Assembly (NCBI RefSeq): GCF_036850765.1
Contig: NC_089493.1
Coordinates: forward strand, 14,385,632-14,449,631
Origin: Saccopteryx bilineata
Taxonomy: Eukaryota; Chordata; Mammalia; Chiroptera; Emballonuridae
Length of the DNA stretch: 64,000 nt
Direction: 5' to 3'
The notes below the pieces were generated by a model that made no database searches, had not been told where the DNA came from, and worked only from the letters and a program-made list of their open reading frames with translations. The translations under genes and the position numbers were made by a program. Every line of letters starts with the position of its first letter. Position 1 is the first letter of the stretch. Positions 23,530 to 35,308 of this stretch are shown piece by piece.

Positions 23530-26500
23530 AAGTATGTTTTATACTCATAAGCAGTATACTGTTCGGTCTGCCTGGTTTCGGGTTTTATGTGACTGGAACG
23601 ATACACTATGTGTCTTCTAACTTGCTTTTTTTACTCCGCGTTGAGTCTGCGCTGCTGATGTAGTTGCAGTTGCATTATTGTCACAGCTGTGTAATATTCC
23701 ATTCTGTGACTAGACCACAATTTTTTTTTAAAAAAAAGCTATTTGAATCATTTACCATCCTTTACTGGTTACAAACACTGCTGCTATGGAAATTCATTTA
23801 CATGTCTCCAGTTGCATTTAAGATGCACCTCTGGTGTGAACTTGTTGGTTGGCAGGGTACTTGCATGCCCAGCTTTACAAGGTAGCACCAAATTGTTTCC
23901 TAATGTGTCAGTGTCCGTTTACTCTCCTGCTGGTGGGGTATGATGGGTCCTTCCCATCCTCTGCACCTTCACCAACATCTGGAACCGTCATACTTTTAAA
24001 TTTCAGCCAATCTGGTGAATATATAATGGTATCTCACTGTGCTTTAATTTCCATTTCTCTTGTTGCAGTTTTTTATGTAGTTAATTGGCTGTTTGAATGT
24101 GCTCTTTGATGGCTTGCCTATTTATCATTTTGCTCATTTTTCTATTGGGTTATTTCTTTTTTTCTTACCTTTCTAGTTCTTTGTATATTCTGAATATTAA
24201 TCCTTAATTGACTGTGTATGTTGCAAATAACTTTTCTTAACTTGTGGAAGGTCGTTTCACTCTGTAATAGTATTTTTTGGTGAACAGAAACTCTTAATTT
24301 TTATGTTTATGAACCATTTTTATGAAATCTGGTCCCTACTCTGATATGTAGTCTTCTGTAGTTTTTTCTAAAAGACTTAAAGTTTTTTCTTTCACATTTA
24401 GGTCTATAATCCACCTGGAGTTAGTTAATTATACATTGAATTTTTTTTCCAGCATCCTTGCAAAATAAACTACCTTAGTAATTTTAATAATTTATCTTCT
24501 GTAAAGAATGGTGGGGTTTTTTTTTCTTTGTAATTTTTATCTTTTAATTTTCCTGTCCTGTTGCACAGTTCAGGACCTCTGAGTCATACTAATAGACATC
24601 TTTATGTTGTTTCTTATTTTAAAAGGAGCTATGTTATTGATTGACAATTAATAGAGGGTTTATTATAGGTTTTTTAGAAAATGTATTTTATATCATAACA
24701 AAAAATTCTTCTAGTTTGCTTATAACATTTTATTATAAATGGTTGTTGAATTTTATTTTTAAAAAGTTTACCTATGTTAAGATAACTGAAAGTTTTCTTT
24801 CATTTTTTTTACTGTGGTGAATTACATTATAAATTTTGAATTAACTTGTTTTTTTAAATATAGTTGCTGATGATACAGTATATTTCTTTACATATTGCTA
24901 GAGTGGGTAAGTTAATATTTTATGTAAGAATTTTGCATTTTTGTTTATACCCCATGTTTCTCCAGTGCTACTTTTATCTAGTTTTAGTGTCAAAATTATA
25001 TTATTTCTATAAAATGAGGAATATTCACTCTTAGATTCTTTGAAAGAGTTTATGTAATAGAGGAGTTAATCTATTAATGTTTGATGGAACTTCCTTGCAA
25101 GATGGTCTGGACTGATGTTTTCTGTGTGGGATGATTGATAACTATTGATTTAATTTTTAATGATTACAGCATGGCTGTTTTAAAATCTCTTTTTATTAGG
25201 TCAAATCTTCTAAATACTGATTGTGTGAGAGAGAGAGATGGGGAAAGGCTAATCAAATACAGAGAATTATGTATTAAAATCTCCCATTACAGTATGGATT
25301 TGACCATTTCTCCTTGTAATTTTCAATTTGGGGTGTTGATATTTTCAAGCCACTTTATTGGAGGTATTCATGTTTAGAACTGTTTTATCTTTCTGGTAAA
25401 TTGATCCTTTATGAATGTTTAATGGCTCTCTTTATATATAGTAATGATTTTTGCCTTAAAAACCTATGTTATGGGGTTTTGTGGCCCTGGCCAGTTGGCT
25501 CAGTGGTAGAGCGTCGGCCTGGTGTGCGGAAGTCCCGGGTTCGATTCCCGGCCAGGGCACACAGGAGAAGCGCCCATCTGCTTCTCCACCGCTCCCTCTC
25601 TCCTTCCTCTCTGTCTCTCTCTTCCCCTCCCGCAGCGAGGCTCCATTGGAGCAAAGATGGCCTGGGCACTGGGGATGGCTCCTTGGCCTCTGCCCCAGGC
25701 GCTGGAGTGGCTCTGGTCTCGACAGAATGACTCCCCAGAGGGGCAGAGCATCGCCCCCTGGTGGGCAGAGCATCGCCCCTGGTGGGCATGCCGGGTGGAT
25801 CCCGGTCGGGCGCATGCGGGAGTCTGTCTGACTGTCTCTCCCCGTTTCCAGCTTCAGAAAAATACCAAAAAAAATAAAAAAAATAAAAAAAAAGAAGGGA
25901 AAAACCTATGTTATGGGGTTTTGATATAGCTACACCAGCATGGCATAATACAGTATTTTCCATTCTTTTACTTTTACCCTTTATTTGTGTGTTTTAGGTT
26001 TGTCTCTTGTAAATAGCATATGACTTTGTTTGTTGTTAATGATCTTTACCTTCTGAGAAAGTTTTGTAGCGCATCTTTAATGACATGTTGGGATTTATTT
26101 CTCTCATCTCGTTCTGCAATGTCTGTGTGCCCCACTTTTTCCACATTGTTTTTCCTTTCTAGTATTATCTGAAGTTGATCAAGACTCTCCACTCCTCATC
26201 CCCTCGTTCTTGCTTTTCTAATGGTTTGGAAGCTGTACATTTTGTTTCTCTTTGAGTGTTGATCCTGGAACTTTTAACATGAATATTTTTAAATGTTTTA
26301 AAGTTAATCAATATCTTTAACCTCCTGATCAATACAAGGTCCTTGGAATGCTCTGACATCTGTTCTGTTCCCTACCTCCCAGATGATCTGCTACACTTGC
26401 CCAATACTTTGATTCTACTTCCGTTTCTTTTTGGTTTTTATGTCACTGGGACATTATTATTATATTGTTCGGTCTATACTTGATTACATTTTCTTTGCTT

Positions 26501-27500
26501 ATCATTTCTTCTTGTTTCTCAAACCTCCTTTTTTGGATCATTTCATTTTTCCTGAAATATATTCTTAAATTTTTTCCTCTACGGAGTATCTGCATTCAGT
26601 TAAAACTCTGACTTTTTGTCTGAAAAATATATTTATTTAGCCCTTATTCTCAGAAGATAGTGTTACTGGATATACATTCTAGGCCAACAGTTATTTTTTT
26701 TCTGTCTCATACTTGGAGAATATTGTTCTACTGTTATCTGTCTCACTATTTTATCTTAATTGGTACTCCTTGTTACGTGTGGTGTGTTTTCCTTTTGTGA
26801 CTTTGCAGTCTGTCTTTTTTGAGTTTTTTTTTTAATGATGTGTCTAGATATGGATTCTTTTTTATTTATTCTCCATGGGGTTTATTGGCTTTCTGTATCT
26901 GAGGGTTGGTACCTTCATCAAAACTAGAGAATTCTCAGCTGTTTTTCATTCAGGTATTGGCTATTCTCTGTTTTTCTTTCCCATCCGGGAGCCCCAGCAG
27001 AATTACATCTTACCATATTCCACCTTGCCCAACCTTTCTCTCATAGTTTCCATCCCTTCGTCTCTCTTGGTTGCATTTTATATACTGTATATCTTCTCAT
27101 TTTTCTTCCAGTTCATTGATTTTTCTCTTCCGGCTCTAATTGATTCTTTAATTTCAGGGGTAATATTTTTTATCTTGGGAAATTCTATTTGATGCTTTCC
27201 AAAATCTGTCTACTTCATTTTAATCATCTATTCTTCCTTTCTGATATCTTTCCATTCCTTCTTTTATTTCATTACACAAACTTTACGTTCTGTACCTTGT
27301 TGTTTCCATATTTGTAGGCTCTGCGGTTCAGACTCTGTAGGGTTTTGTTGTTTTTCTGTTGTCTCTTGCTTATGGTGGCTTATTTCTTTTGTGTTTAATG
27401 CCTTTTGGATTATGAGCCTGTGTTTCTTCAAACCTTGTCTGTGGGGATCCTTTGAGACCTGGGTTTAAAGTTAGATTCTTTCAGAGGGGTTGTGTCTTCT
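23530..27500 (-). mobile_element. Large antisense LINE block (old L1/HAL1-like), split by a SINE
   Basis: A/T-rich block whose reverse strand follows L1-family 3' UTR and ORF2-like order. Examples are 'gctgctatggaaattcattt' near 23.79 kb, the 'tcaccaacatctgg' and 'gtatctcactgtgctttaat' phrases near 24.0 kb, and 'aattctatttgatgc' near 27.2 kb. Many stops occur in all frames. A Rhin-1 copy (25482-25899) has inserted into it. The orientation is clear, but the exact subfamily and whether it is one or two elements are not. Confidence 0.6.
25482..25899 (+). mobile_element. Rhin-1-type tRNA SINE, copy 3
   Basis: A head at 25484-25559 with perfect acceptor-stem pairing, A box TGGCTCAGTGG and B box GGTTCGATTCC. 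There are two CCCCTGGTGGG units near 25757-25784. It carries a long target-site duplication of about 24 bases beginning AAAAACCTATGTTATGG, at 25458-25481 and 25900-25923. The duplication looks perfect, so this is a young insertion. Confidence 0.92.
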
Positions 27501-29659
27501 TCTGGTAGGTGTCATTGGGCACTTTAAATATAGCTCACGGTTTTTGGCCCACACAGTCGAATTCTGGCTTTATACCCACAAGACATCAGGCTTGTGGTTA
27601 AAAATCCTCAGGGGAGACTTTTCTTGTCTCCAGTCCCACCTGGAGCCGAGGTTCAGGCTGACTTGATCCACACTGCCTGCCTCTGAGGGCAGTTACTTTT
27701 CCCTGGGACTCCACTGAGGATGTCACTGGTCCAGTGCCCAGCTTATTACACAGTATTTTGACATTGACCTGTTCTTGGTGACCTGTTTGCTGGTGTGCTT
27801 GGTGATTTTAGATGATGAGCTGCTTTTCGAGTATTTGCTTGAACTTTAACCTGGGGAAATCCTAGGTTTTTTTCTTTTCAAGAGAGAGGTTTTGCTCTTA
27901 AAACTTCTGGGAACCTGGGGACCACTCTGACCCCCTTTGAGGGGCCACCACTCTTCTTGTGTCCCACCACTGGCGTAAGCATTTGCTGCAAGGAAGCCCC
28001 GGCTTGATTGGTTGGGTGCTGCTCACATTTCAGAGTAGGTCCCTTTGACTATCAGTATCTAACTGGTCATTTGTGTGTGTGCAGTTCTGGTGCCTGTGTG
28101 CCAGCGGGTCTCTGAGGTCGCCCTTATTCCAGTGAACCCAGCAATGAGTGGACATCGCTGGACTTGATCCGGATCTTTTATATAATGGCCGGAAGAATGC
28201 TTTCCACATGTCTCCTCTGTCCCCCAGCCGGAAGTGGCAGCCTCCGTCGTCTCTTCTCTGCCATGTCTGTCCTCCTGTGGGTGGTTTTGCCCAGACGCTC
28301 TGCACTAGCCCTGGGGCTGTGTTGACAATGCCGTTAACCCACCTGCCTCTCTTCCTGTCCTGGCAGAGGTCGGCCTGCTCAGGTAAATCCTAGGAAGGAC
28401 AGCCTCCTCCTTCATGATGGCCTCTAGGTTTAAAGCCATCCGTTCCAGAGAGAACCCTAGTGCCCAGGTGAGAGGTGGAGGTGAGCAAACTGGTAGAGAA
28501 AACAGCAAGTTAGTTGGCCATGTCTAATCAGAACCTATGCCTTAACTGCTTAGTTGCAAGGATTGCTCATTCTTGGCTTGAACAACTGTGATCTCTCACC
28601 TCTGTGTTCCCATCCGTTTGAGGCGAGATTGAATACCAGGTGTTCATTTGAGATTAATAAAATGTGCTTTTGTTGAGGCCTTGTACAGTCAGGTGGCTTT
28701 GATTTATGCTAACATGGTAACTTTGAGTATTGTCACATGTAAATTCAGTTAAACTGAACAATTGCAGGCATTTCAAATGTATCGTGTTCGTTTTAATGAA
28801 GGCTGTTGGCAAAGGTGGTTAGAAATTTACCTTCCAACATTTTCAGGATGTCTGGTTTCTTCTTCCAGGCATGGGGCCCCCTGTGGTGGCACCCTCTGCA
28901 GCGGCAGGTTTCTGACACCGCGTCAGTGCCGCTGGCCGGCACCAACATGAGCAACGTTGAGTCGTTATTAATAATTGAAGGAGCTCGTCACTTCCTGCTG
29001 TGTGTGTAATTTATGGATTATGAGCCCACACTAAAAACCCAAGGACAGTGAGTTTTTATCAAGTGAGAAAAGATACACTTATGTTTTAATCTGAACTCCC
29101 TGAAGCTATGCTGTGCACCTGTTTTCATCCTAGAAACACTGTCAGCGCATATATTGCTTTCCTGTCTCCATCATAGAAAACATTTTGCTCCGAGGGAGAC
29201 ATTTCAAATTCCTGCTTGAATCATCTCTGAGAACTAGGGGGGCCGCCTTGGGCCAGTCACCAGGCTCCCCGAGTTTCTGTTTGTTTACCTATAAAACGGT
29301 TGAGGTGGGCCAGTGATCCCAGCTGGGGGTGTTCGGACCCGCCGTTGGCACGGAGCGTGAGTCCAGGCAGTATCAGAGACCCTGCCCGGCACAGCCGTGA
29401 TTCGTGGGCCGTGGGAGTGATTCTCCTCGCTGTTCTCCTTTCATTCCTGGGTCTCTCTAAGAGGAACGTCTCAGTTTGGTACCTCTCTAATGCTTGCATA
29501 TCGTCTTTGAGAAAGGGAAATTCGCAGCCCAGAATCTTTCTTCTCATAATATAGCATGTGGCTAAAATGCTGTATCGTCACTTTCATTCTAGTGTATTTC
29601 TCCCAATCTCCACCCCCAACTGTTTATTTAAAAAAACTTTTTAACGTAGTTATCTTTTT

Positions 29660-29831
29660 TATTTTTTTATTTATTGATTTTTAGAGAGAGGAGAGAGAGA
29701 GAGAGAGATGAGGGAGAGCAAGAAGCATCAGCTTCCTATCTATGCCTTGACCAGGCAAGCCCAGGGTTTCAAACCGGGTGACCTCGGCGTTCCAAGTCAA
29801 CACTTTATCCACTGCGCCACCACAGGTCAGG
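29660..29831 (-). mobile_element. Bat tRNA SINE (GTGGCGCAGTGG-type head), antisense
   Basis: Read in reverse it begins CCTGACCTGTGGTGGCGCAG, continues with 'tggataaagtgttgacttgg' and a B-box-like segment, then a CT/GA-rich and A-rich tail. It is the same family as the copies at 58.67 and 59.61 kb and is distinct from Rhin-1. Confidence 0.8.
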
Positions 29832-31259
29832 ATTAAAAATTTAATTGAACCTGTAGAAAGAGAAGAAAAAAGTGCAGTACACGCCATATGCCTTTCACTT
29901 AGAATCACCAAGAATTAGATTTTTGGACACTTACCTTATTTCTTACTCTTTTGCTCTAAGGATTCTCTCCCTCTTCGCATATGTTCAAGGAGGTATCATG
30001 TTCTACCTAACTGCAGTAATAAAGTGAGTCATATGTTCCACGTTAATAAGTAAGGATTCAGGACCAAATAGGTTTTTCTAAAAGCCTAATATTAGCCCCG
30101 TTTACTCGCCCAAGTGCAGTTGAGATCACTCCGAAACTAGTTCAGTAGACCCATCACTGAATTAATTTTTTTATTTTTACCTGAATCAACAAAGATCAAG
30201 AGAGCCATTACACGAGATTTTTGTTTGCTTTCATGGCTATTAATAGTTACCCATACAATTAATTACATTAACCAAGTTTCGTGTGTAGTAACCCCCTCAA
30301 AGGAGTCTTTTCCCGGTCACTTTTATATTACCCAAGCCAGAGCCAACAAACAGGAAGTCTGCAGAAAATAAATATCATGAAGCTGCTCCCCAAAGCTCGG
30401 GGGCGTATTTCCAGGCAAGCCCCCGAAGAATTTCTCTCCCAGGCCCTCTTCACTGTTACGGTATGCTGCATCCTCATACGTCCCCTGAGCCAGGCCAGAA
30501 AGAGAACAGCACCGCTCAGGGTAAGCATGCTGCAGCAGTGAGATACCTGACAGGAGAGGAGACCGAGCCAGAATTCTCCCGCAACCACTAAGAACTGTCC
30601 TCTGCACGGGGCTCTTCGTTTTATCACGCTGCCCTGGGAGGTAGAGGGGCCATCTGAAGATCACTGATACAGTGCTGGGATGTGAATTCATGTCTGTCTG
30701 TCTTGCAAGCCAGGCTCTTTCTTTCTATGAGGACGGGGGATGGGAGTGGAATGGATCTGGGATCATCAGGTGTGGGGCAGGCTGGGGCCCGTCGGGAGCC
30801 AGCTAGGACTTCAGTGTGCACCTGCACACATTGTAATTGGTGGGGCTGATCATGGTGGTCCCGAGGCGGCTGGCGAAACAAAGGATGAATTTTAGTATTG
30901 GCCCTCACGCATTTTGCTGGTGCACATTGCTATGCTGGTGCATGTCCCCACCAGCTTAAATTTAGCAGAACATCGAAAGGAGGGAGACCCCCCCTAGACC
31001 TCCCTCCTGGCTACACCGTTTAGGGCAGGAACTCTCCTCCCTTTCCCCCGCTGCCTGGGCTGCAGCCAGGGTCTTGCTGAGCCTTGAGACCCACAGTGGG
31101 GTGATAGGAGACAAAGGGAAAGGGCTCTCAACCGCATCCCGTGGGGGGGCCTGACCCCACGGCCTTTCCCCCGGCCACATCCTTAGGAAGTATCTGAGAA
31201 GCCATGTTGCTAGAGATCACAGTCATCTTCCCAATCCTCCTGCTCTCGGCCCCACGGTT

Positions 31260-31400
31260 CCATCGGCTCCTGCACTTCTATCGGTGTGTGCCCACTCTGA
31301 ACCTGGCACGGCGCTAGGAGCCACGGGGCACGTGTCAGTGACTGGGCCCTGCCTCACGGAGCTCACGCTCTCGTGGGGAGCACAGACGTTGAGCGGTCGT
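31260..31400. repeat. L2-like relic
   Basis: Contains 'aacctggcacggcgctagga' followed by 'cctgcctcacggagctcacg', the common L2 3'-end wording. Very old. Confidence 0.5.
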
Positions 31401-32059
31401 CGCTTGATGCTGGTGGGAACCTCTGTCTATGGAGGACTTAGACTTGGGGTTGTGTAGGAAGGAAAAGTAGGCTCGTGTCACCCAGATCGCCTAGAAAGGT
31501 CTCATCAGGTAGATGAGCTGATGAGAAACAGGGCCGGCAGGATGCAGTACATCATCTTACCCCCTGCCCCGACCCTCAGCCCTCATGTCCAACTCCAGAA
31601 GCCGTGTCTCCCGTAGACCTTCCCCTTGCGCCCTCCTCTGCCCCCTCCAGCTGTACGTAAACCCTCCTGCAGGGATCCCTCTCTCTGATCACCGACCCTT
31701 CCGAGCACCTGCTGGGGGCCAGGCAGCATCAGAATTGCAGCAGCCGTGCAGATGGGTCGGGGCCCACCACAGGGAGTGTGTGGCCTGACCGGGACTGAAC
31801 ATCACAGCCCTTGCTCTCAAGGCGGGCGTGGGTCAGACACCTGCCGGCATTCACTCCGGGCCTTGGCCCAGTGACCCTGCGACTGCTCCCACTTTGCTCA
31901 TGAGGAAGCAGTTTATTGCAGACATAAAGAGACGATAAAACAATGAGAGGCGTCTAATGAGATTGTACAGCAGGGGACTGAGTCACAGGGAAATCAGAAA
32001 GGAGGGAGAACCGGTCTGATGAGGTCGCTAAGAGCTCAAGCGTGAACGTCAGAATTTGG

Positions 32060-32190
32060 TTCCAGTCTTAGCTCTGCTGCTTACTGGCCGTGTGGCTTTA
32101 AGTAAGTCACTAAACTCCTCCAGATCCTTCTTCTGGTGCCTATAAAATAAGGATGCTCACATCCTTATTTTAATGCAGTCACCTACGCAA
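32060..32190 (+). repeat. MIR SINE relic
   Basis: Sense MIR core: 'agctctgctgcttactggcc', 'gtgtggctttaagtaagtca' and 'cctataaaataaggatgctc'. Confidence 0.8.
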
Positions 32191-32685
32191 ACTTGGCAGG
32201 GTGTCTGGCTAGTTGCTCCCTCTTTGATCTAGCCATGACCTGCTTCTCTGACCGTCAGCATCTTTGTGACAGTGTCTGTATCTGATCCCACCCCAGGTGC
32301 CTCCCCCAGGGCCCTCCCTGCGGCCATAAGTGTGTGTGTGTGTGGGGGGGGTGTCAGGCAACATTCACAGGATAAATGAATGAGGGAGGGGAACGCATGA
32401 GTGAATAGCTGTCGCCACATGGCAGGTACCTCTTTTTTCCTCCGCACGGGATTTATTCTTCTGCAAAAAGCTCCTAATGTAGCCGGGTTTTCCTCTGAAG
32501 GACGCAGCCCAGCGTTGCCTGGCGGCGTCTGCTACCCGGAGGTGGCGGATCTGGGAAACCCAGCACAGCGTGATTTTTATGGCTTCATATAAGAGACAGC
32601 GTTTCCACCGCTGTCACTTGGGGAGAGTGTTGTTCCGACGTCTCAGCCGCAAAAATTGAGTGAAAACGCCAGCGACGGGAGAGGA

Positions 32686-33155
32686 GCAGGGGAGACGGAG
32701 GTGTGGGATCCCGGGCAGGGGAGACGGAGGTGTGGGATCCCGGGCAGGGGGGACGGAGGTGTGGGATCCCGGGCAGGGGAGACGGAAGTGTGGGATCCCG
32801 GGCAGGGGGGACGGAGGTGTGGGGATCCCGGGCAGGGGAGACGGAGGTGTGGGGATCTCGGGCAGGGGAGACGGAGGTGTGGGATCCCGGGCAGGGGAGA
32901 CGGAGGTGTGGGGATCTCGGGCAGGGGAGACGGAGGTGTGGGATCCCGGGCAGGGGAGACGGAGGTGTGGGATCCCGGGCAGGGGAGACGGAGGTGTGGG
33001 GATCCCGGGCAGGGGAGACGGAGGTGTGGGGATCCCGGGCAGGGGGGACGGAGGTGTGGGATCCCGGGCAGGGGAGACGGAGGTGTGGGATCCCGGGCAG
33101 GGGGGACGGAGGTGTGGGATCCCGGGCAGGGGGGACGGAGGTGTGGGATCTCGGG
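32686..33155. repeat. GC-rich minisatellite, 16 units of 29/30 bp
   Basis: Sixteen GGATC(C/T)C anchors occur at spacings of 29 or 30 bases from 32706 to 33146. Each unit reads GGATCCCGGGCAGGGG plus (A/G)GACGGAGGTGTG. Variants are an extra G, A/G after the G run, and C/T in the GGATC(C/T)C core. The array ends about 160 bases before the terminal FOXN3 exon. Because the unit has no stop codon, several frames on both strands stay open across it, which makes spurious long ORFs. Confidence 0.97.
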
Positions 33156-33316
33156 CTTGGCTTTCACAGCAGAGCCACTGGCCGCCCCGCAGCCGGCACA
33201 TGCGCATCAGAGGACCCGGTGTGTGAACGCAGCGCTGGGGGGCCGCGGGGTCTCCTCGCAGGGGGTTAACCCTGTCCTTTCTGTCTCCCGCCCCTCCCGC
33301 TGCCCTGTCCCCGCAG

Positions 33317-33848
33317 GAACGGCCTCAGCAGCTGCAGGACGCGGACTGAGAGCGAGCCGTCGTGCGGCTCCCCGGTGGTCAGCGGGGACCCCAAGGAGGA
33401 CCACAACTACAGCAGTGCCAAGTCCTCCAACGCCAGGAGCACCTCGCCCACCAGCGACTCGGTCTCCTCCTCCTCGGCCGACGACCACTTCGAGTTTGCC
33501 ACCAAGGGGGGCCCGGAGGGCAGCGAGCGCAGCTTCCTGAGCCACGAGAGCCACAGCGAGGCGGAGGAGGACGGCAGGAAACACGGCCCCAAGGAGGCCC
33601 TGGGGGACAGCGGCTACGCGTCCCAGCACAAGAAGCGCCAGCACTTCGCCAAGGCGAGGAAGGTCCCCAGCGACACGCTGCCCCTCAAAAAGAGACGCAC
33701 GGAAAAGCCCCCCGAGAGCGACGATGAGGAGATGAAGGAGGCCGCGGGGTCGCTCCTGCACTTGGCAGGGATCCGGTCCTGTCTGAACAACATCACCAAT
33801 CGGACGGCAAAGGGGCAGAAAGAGCAAAAGGAAACCACAAAAAATTAA
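33317..33848 (+). CDS. FOXN3: FOXN3 terminal coding exon (C-terminal 176 residues plus stop)
   Basis: The acceptor CCCCGCAG is followed by G, which completes the Arg codon, then [24 protein letters not shown]3 is a forkhead transcriptional repressor involved in cell-cycle checkpoint control. This exon encodes the end of its C-terminal regulatory tail, not the DNA-binding domain. Visible in order are a Ser-rich low-complexity stretch ([20 protein letters not shown]), an acidic linker, [20 protein letters not shown], the basic nuclear-localisation-like [20 protein letters not shown], then [18 protein letters not shown] and the end [12 protein letters not shown]. The stop is TAA at 33846-33848. 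The last 75 or so residues match human FOXN3 as I remember it, while the Ser/acidic linker is shorter and changed. Codons are strongly GC-rich, unlike the AT-rich UTR after it. Confidence 0.97.
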
Positions 33849-34661
33849 AAACAAGTCACTGATTTGTTTTGAACTTAACGGCCATTTGGTTTCAGCATGT
33901 CAGGAGATTTCTAATGATTTGTGGCAATATCAGCAATTTGTTTTTGTTCCTTTTTTTTCTTTTCTTTTTTGGTTTGGTTTTCTTTCTTTTCTATACTTTT
34001 TTTTTTTTAATTTACCCCCCTTCTTTGTTTTGGACCCTTGAGAATTTTATTTTTAAAGGAGATTGAAGCCATAGAACTCATATTGACATTCAGCTGTTTT
34101 ACAGAAGCTTTTCATTATCTGAAGACAAAACCGAAAAAGCCAAAATTACCATTGCTTCCTCCAGCTTGTCAGAAGCATGTGGCTGAATCCGCAGGGATGT
34201 CGAGGATAATGCCACGGAATACCCATACTTGGCACCTAGAAGGCACGTGTGCAGAGTCCTCAGCGATCAGGCCCAACCATTAGGTGTGAAAGGTCAGGAT
34301 GTCCGCCCAGTTGGGTTCACGGAGTGAAGGTGTATGGGCAGTCGGGCAGAAGGAGGCTCCTCTCACCCCGGAGGGGCAAACCCAGGCTTGTGGCACCAGG
34401 CAGTGTACTGTGCCAGGGAAGCCTTTGGCAGTGCCACTCAGCGTGCAGGAGCAGGGCCCAGGGGTCATCAGTCCTCCGTGCTTCTTAATTGTGAAGTCCT
34501 CTAACAACTTACAAGGTGGACACTGGACCATTCATGTACACTGGGTGTCAATGACTAAGGAAAAGAAATGGGGTCAATTTTTAGTGATGTTCCTAATCAT
34601 TGAATTTTAGTCTATATTAAATTAAGAGAATGTTCCACAAGCCATAAGCCTGAAGGTTGGC

Positions 34662-34711
34662 CACACACACACACACACACACAAGAGGGGGGGGGAGAGA
34701 GAGAGAGAGAA
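34662..34711. repeat. (CA)n/(GA)n compound microsatellite
   Basis: A CA run at 34662-34683, then AGAGGGGGGGGG and a GA run to 34711, within the FOXN3 3' UTR. Confidence 0.95.
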
Positions 34712-35276
34712 AACATACTATGTTTTCTTAACTGCCCAAGTGAAAATCAAGTCTGAGGATTTACAATAGCTGTTTAGGAAGGAAATAATGGTACATATCT
34801 TTTTCTTTCAAAACTATTTGATCTAAGTGAAAACAAGCAAAAAGCTATGGAACCTGTCTTTAGTATTGTGGTCTATTTTTACAAGATGAAAGGCACATTG
34901 ATGGACAAAAAGAGGCATACATGGTTTAAAAAACAAAACTCCTATACTGCCCTTAAAATGGAGTTTGCAAATAATGTCAGTCAGGATTCATCTTTGCAAA
35001 AATCAGTGATTTCCACATTCAGCCAGTATAGCCAGCAGAAATTTCTGATCCACAATGCATGGATTCCTTCAAAAAAAAAAAAGAAAAAAAAATCACAAAA
35101 ACACAAACTTTTTTTATTCAAAAATAAAGTTCTTGTAAGGTAAATAATGTATTTAGCATGAAGCATGAATTATTTTCATATAAATATAGAAAATAGAGAA
35201 AAGGCTATGCCTCTAATTTTTAAGCCCTTAGGCTTAGAGGTTCTTTGAGTTTTCTTTTTTTTTTTTTTTTCCTTTC

Positions 35277-35308
<32 letters not shown>

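Larger units (their letters stand above)
16257..33316 (+). other. FOXN3: FOXN3 last intron
   Basis: Intron of about 17 kb from donor GTAAGG to acceptor CCCCGCAG. Its contents are listed separately: MIR, Rhin-1, Tigger and mariner MITEs, L1 pieces, a large antisense LINE block at 23.5-27.5 kb, a bat SINE at 29.66 kb, L2 and MIR relics at 31-32 kb and a minisatellite at 32.7-33.15 kb. Stretches 16.8-18.2, 19.0-21.1, 22.1-23.35, 27.6-29.6 and 29.85-31.2 kb show no gene or repeat that I can identify with confidence. Confidence 0.85.

Noticed and set aside
23530..27500. Protein genes in the AT-rich block (for example a 105-codon frame at 26875)
   Set aside because: The block follows antisense LINE wording with stops in every frame; hydrophobic peptides come from T-rich codons.
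32686..33155. CRISPR array
   Set aside because: Units are contiguous with no unique spacers, and the host is a mammal.
32614..33540. Long open frames on both strands (up to 294 codons) over the minisatellite
   Set aside because: The 29/30-base unit has no stops, so frames remain open by periodicity. The peptides are only repeats, and the + frame enters the FOXN3 exon out of its reading frame.
33207..33854. 215-codon antisense open frame over the terminal FOXN3 exon
   Set aside because: It mirrors GC-rich FOXN3 codons on the other strand; no independent family resemblance or promoter.
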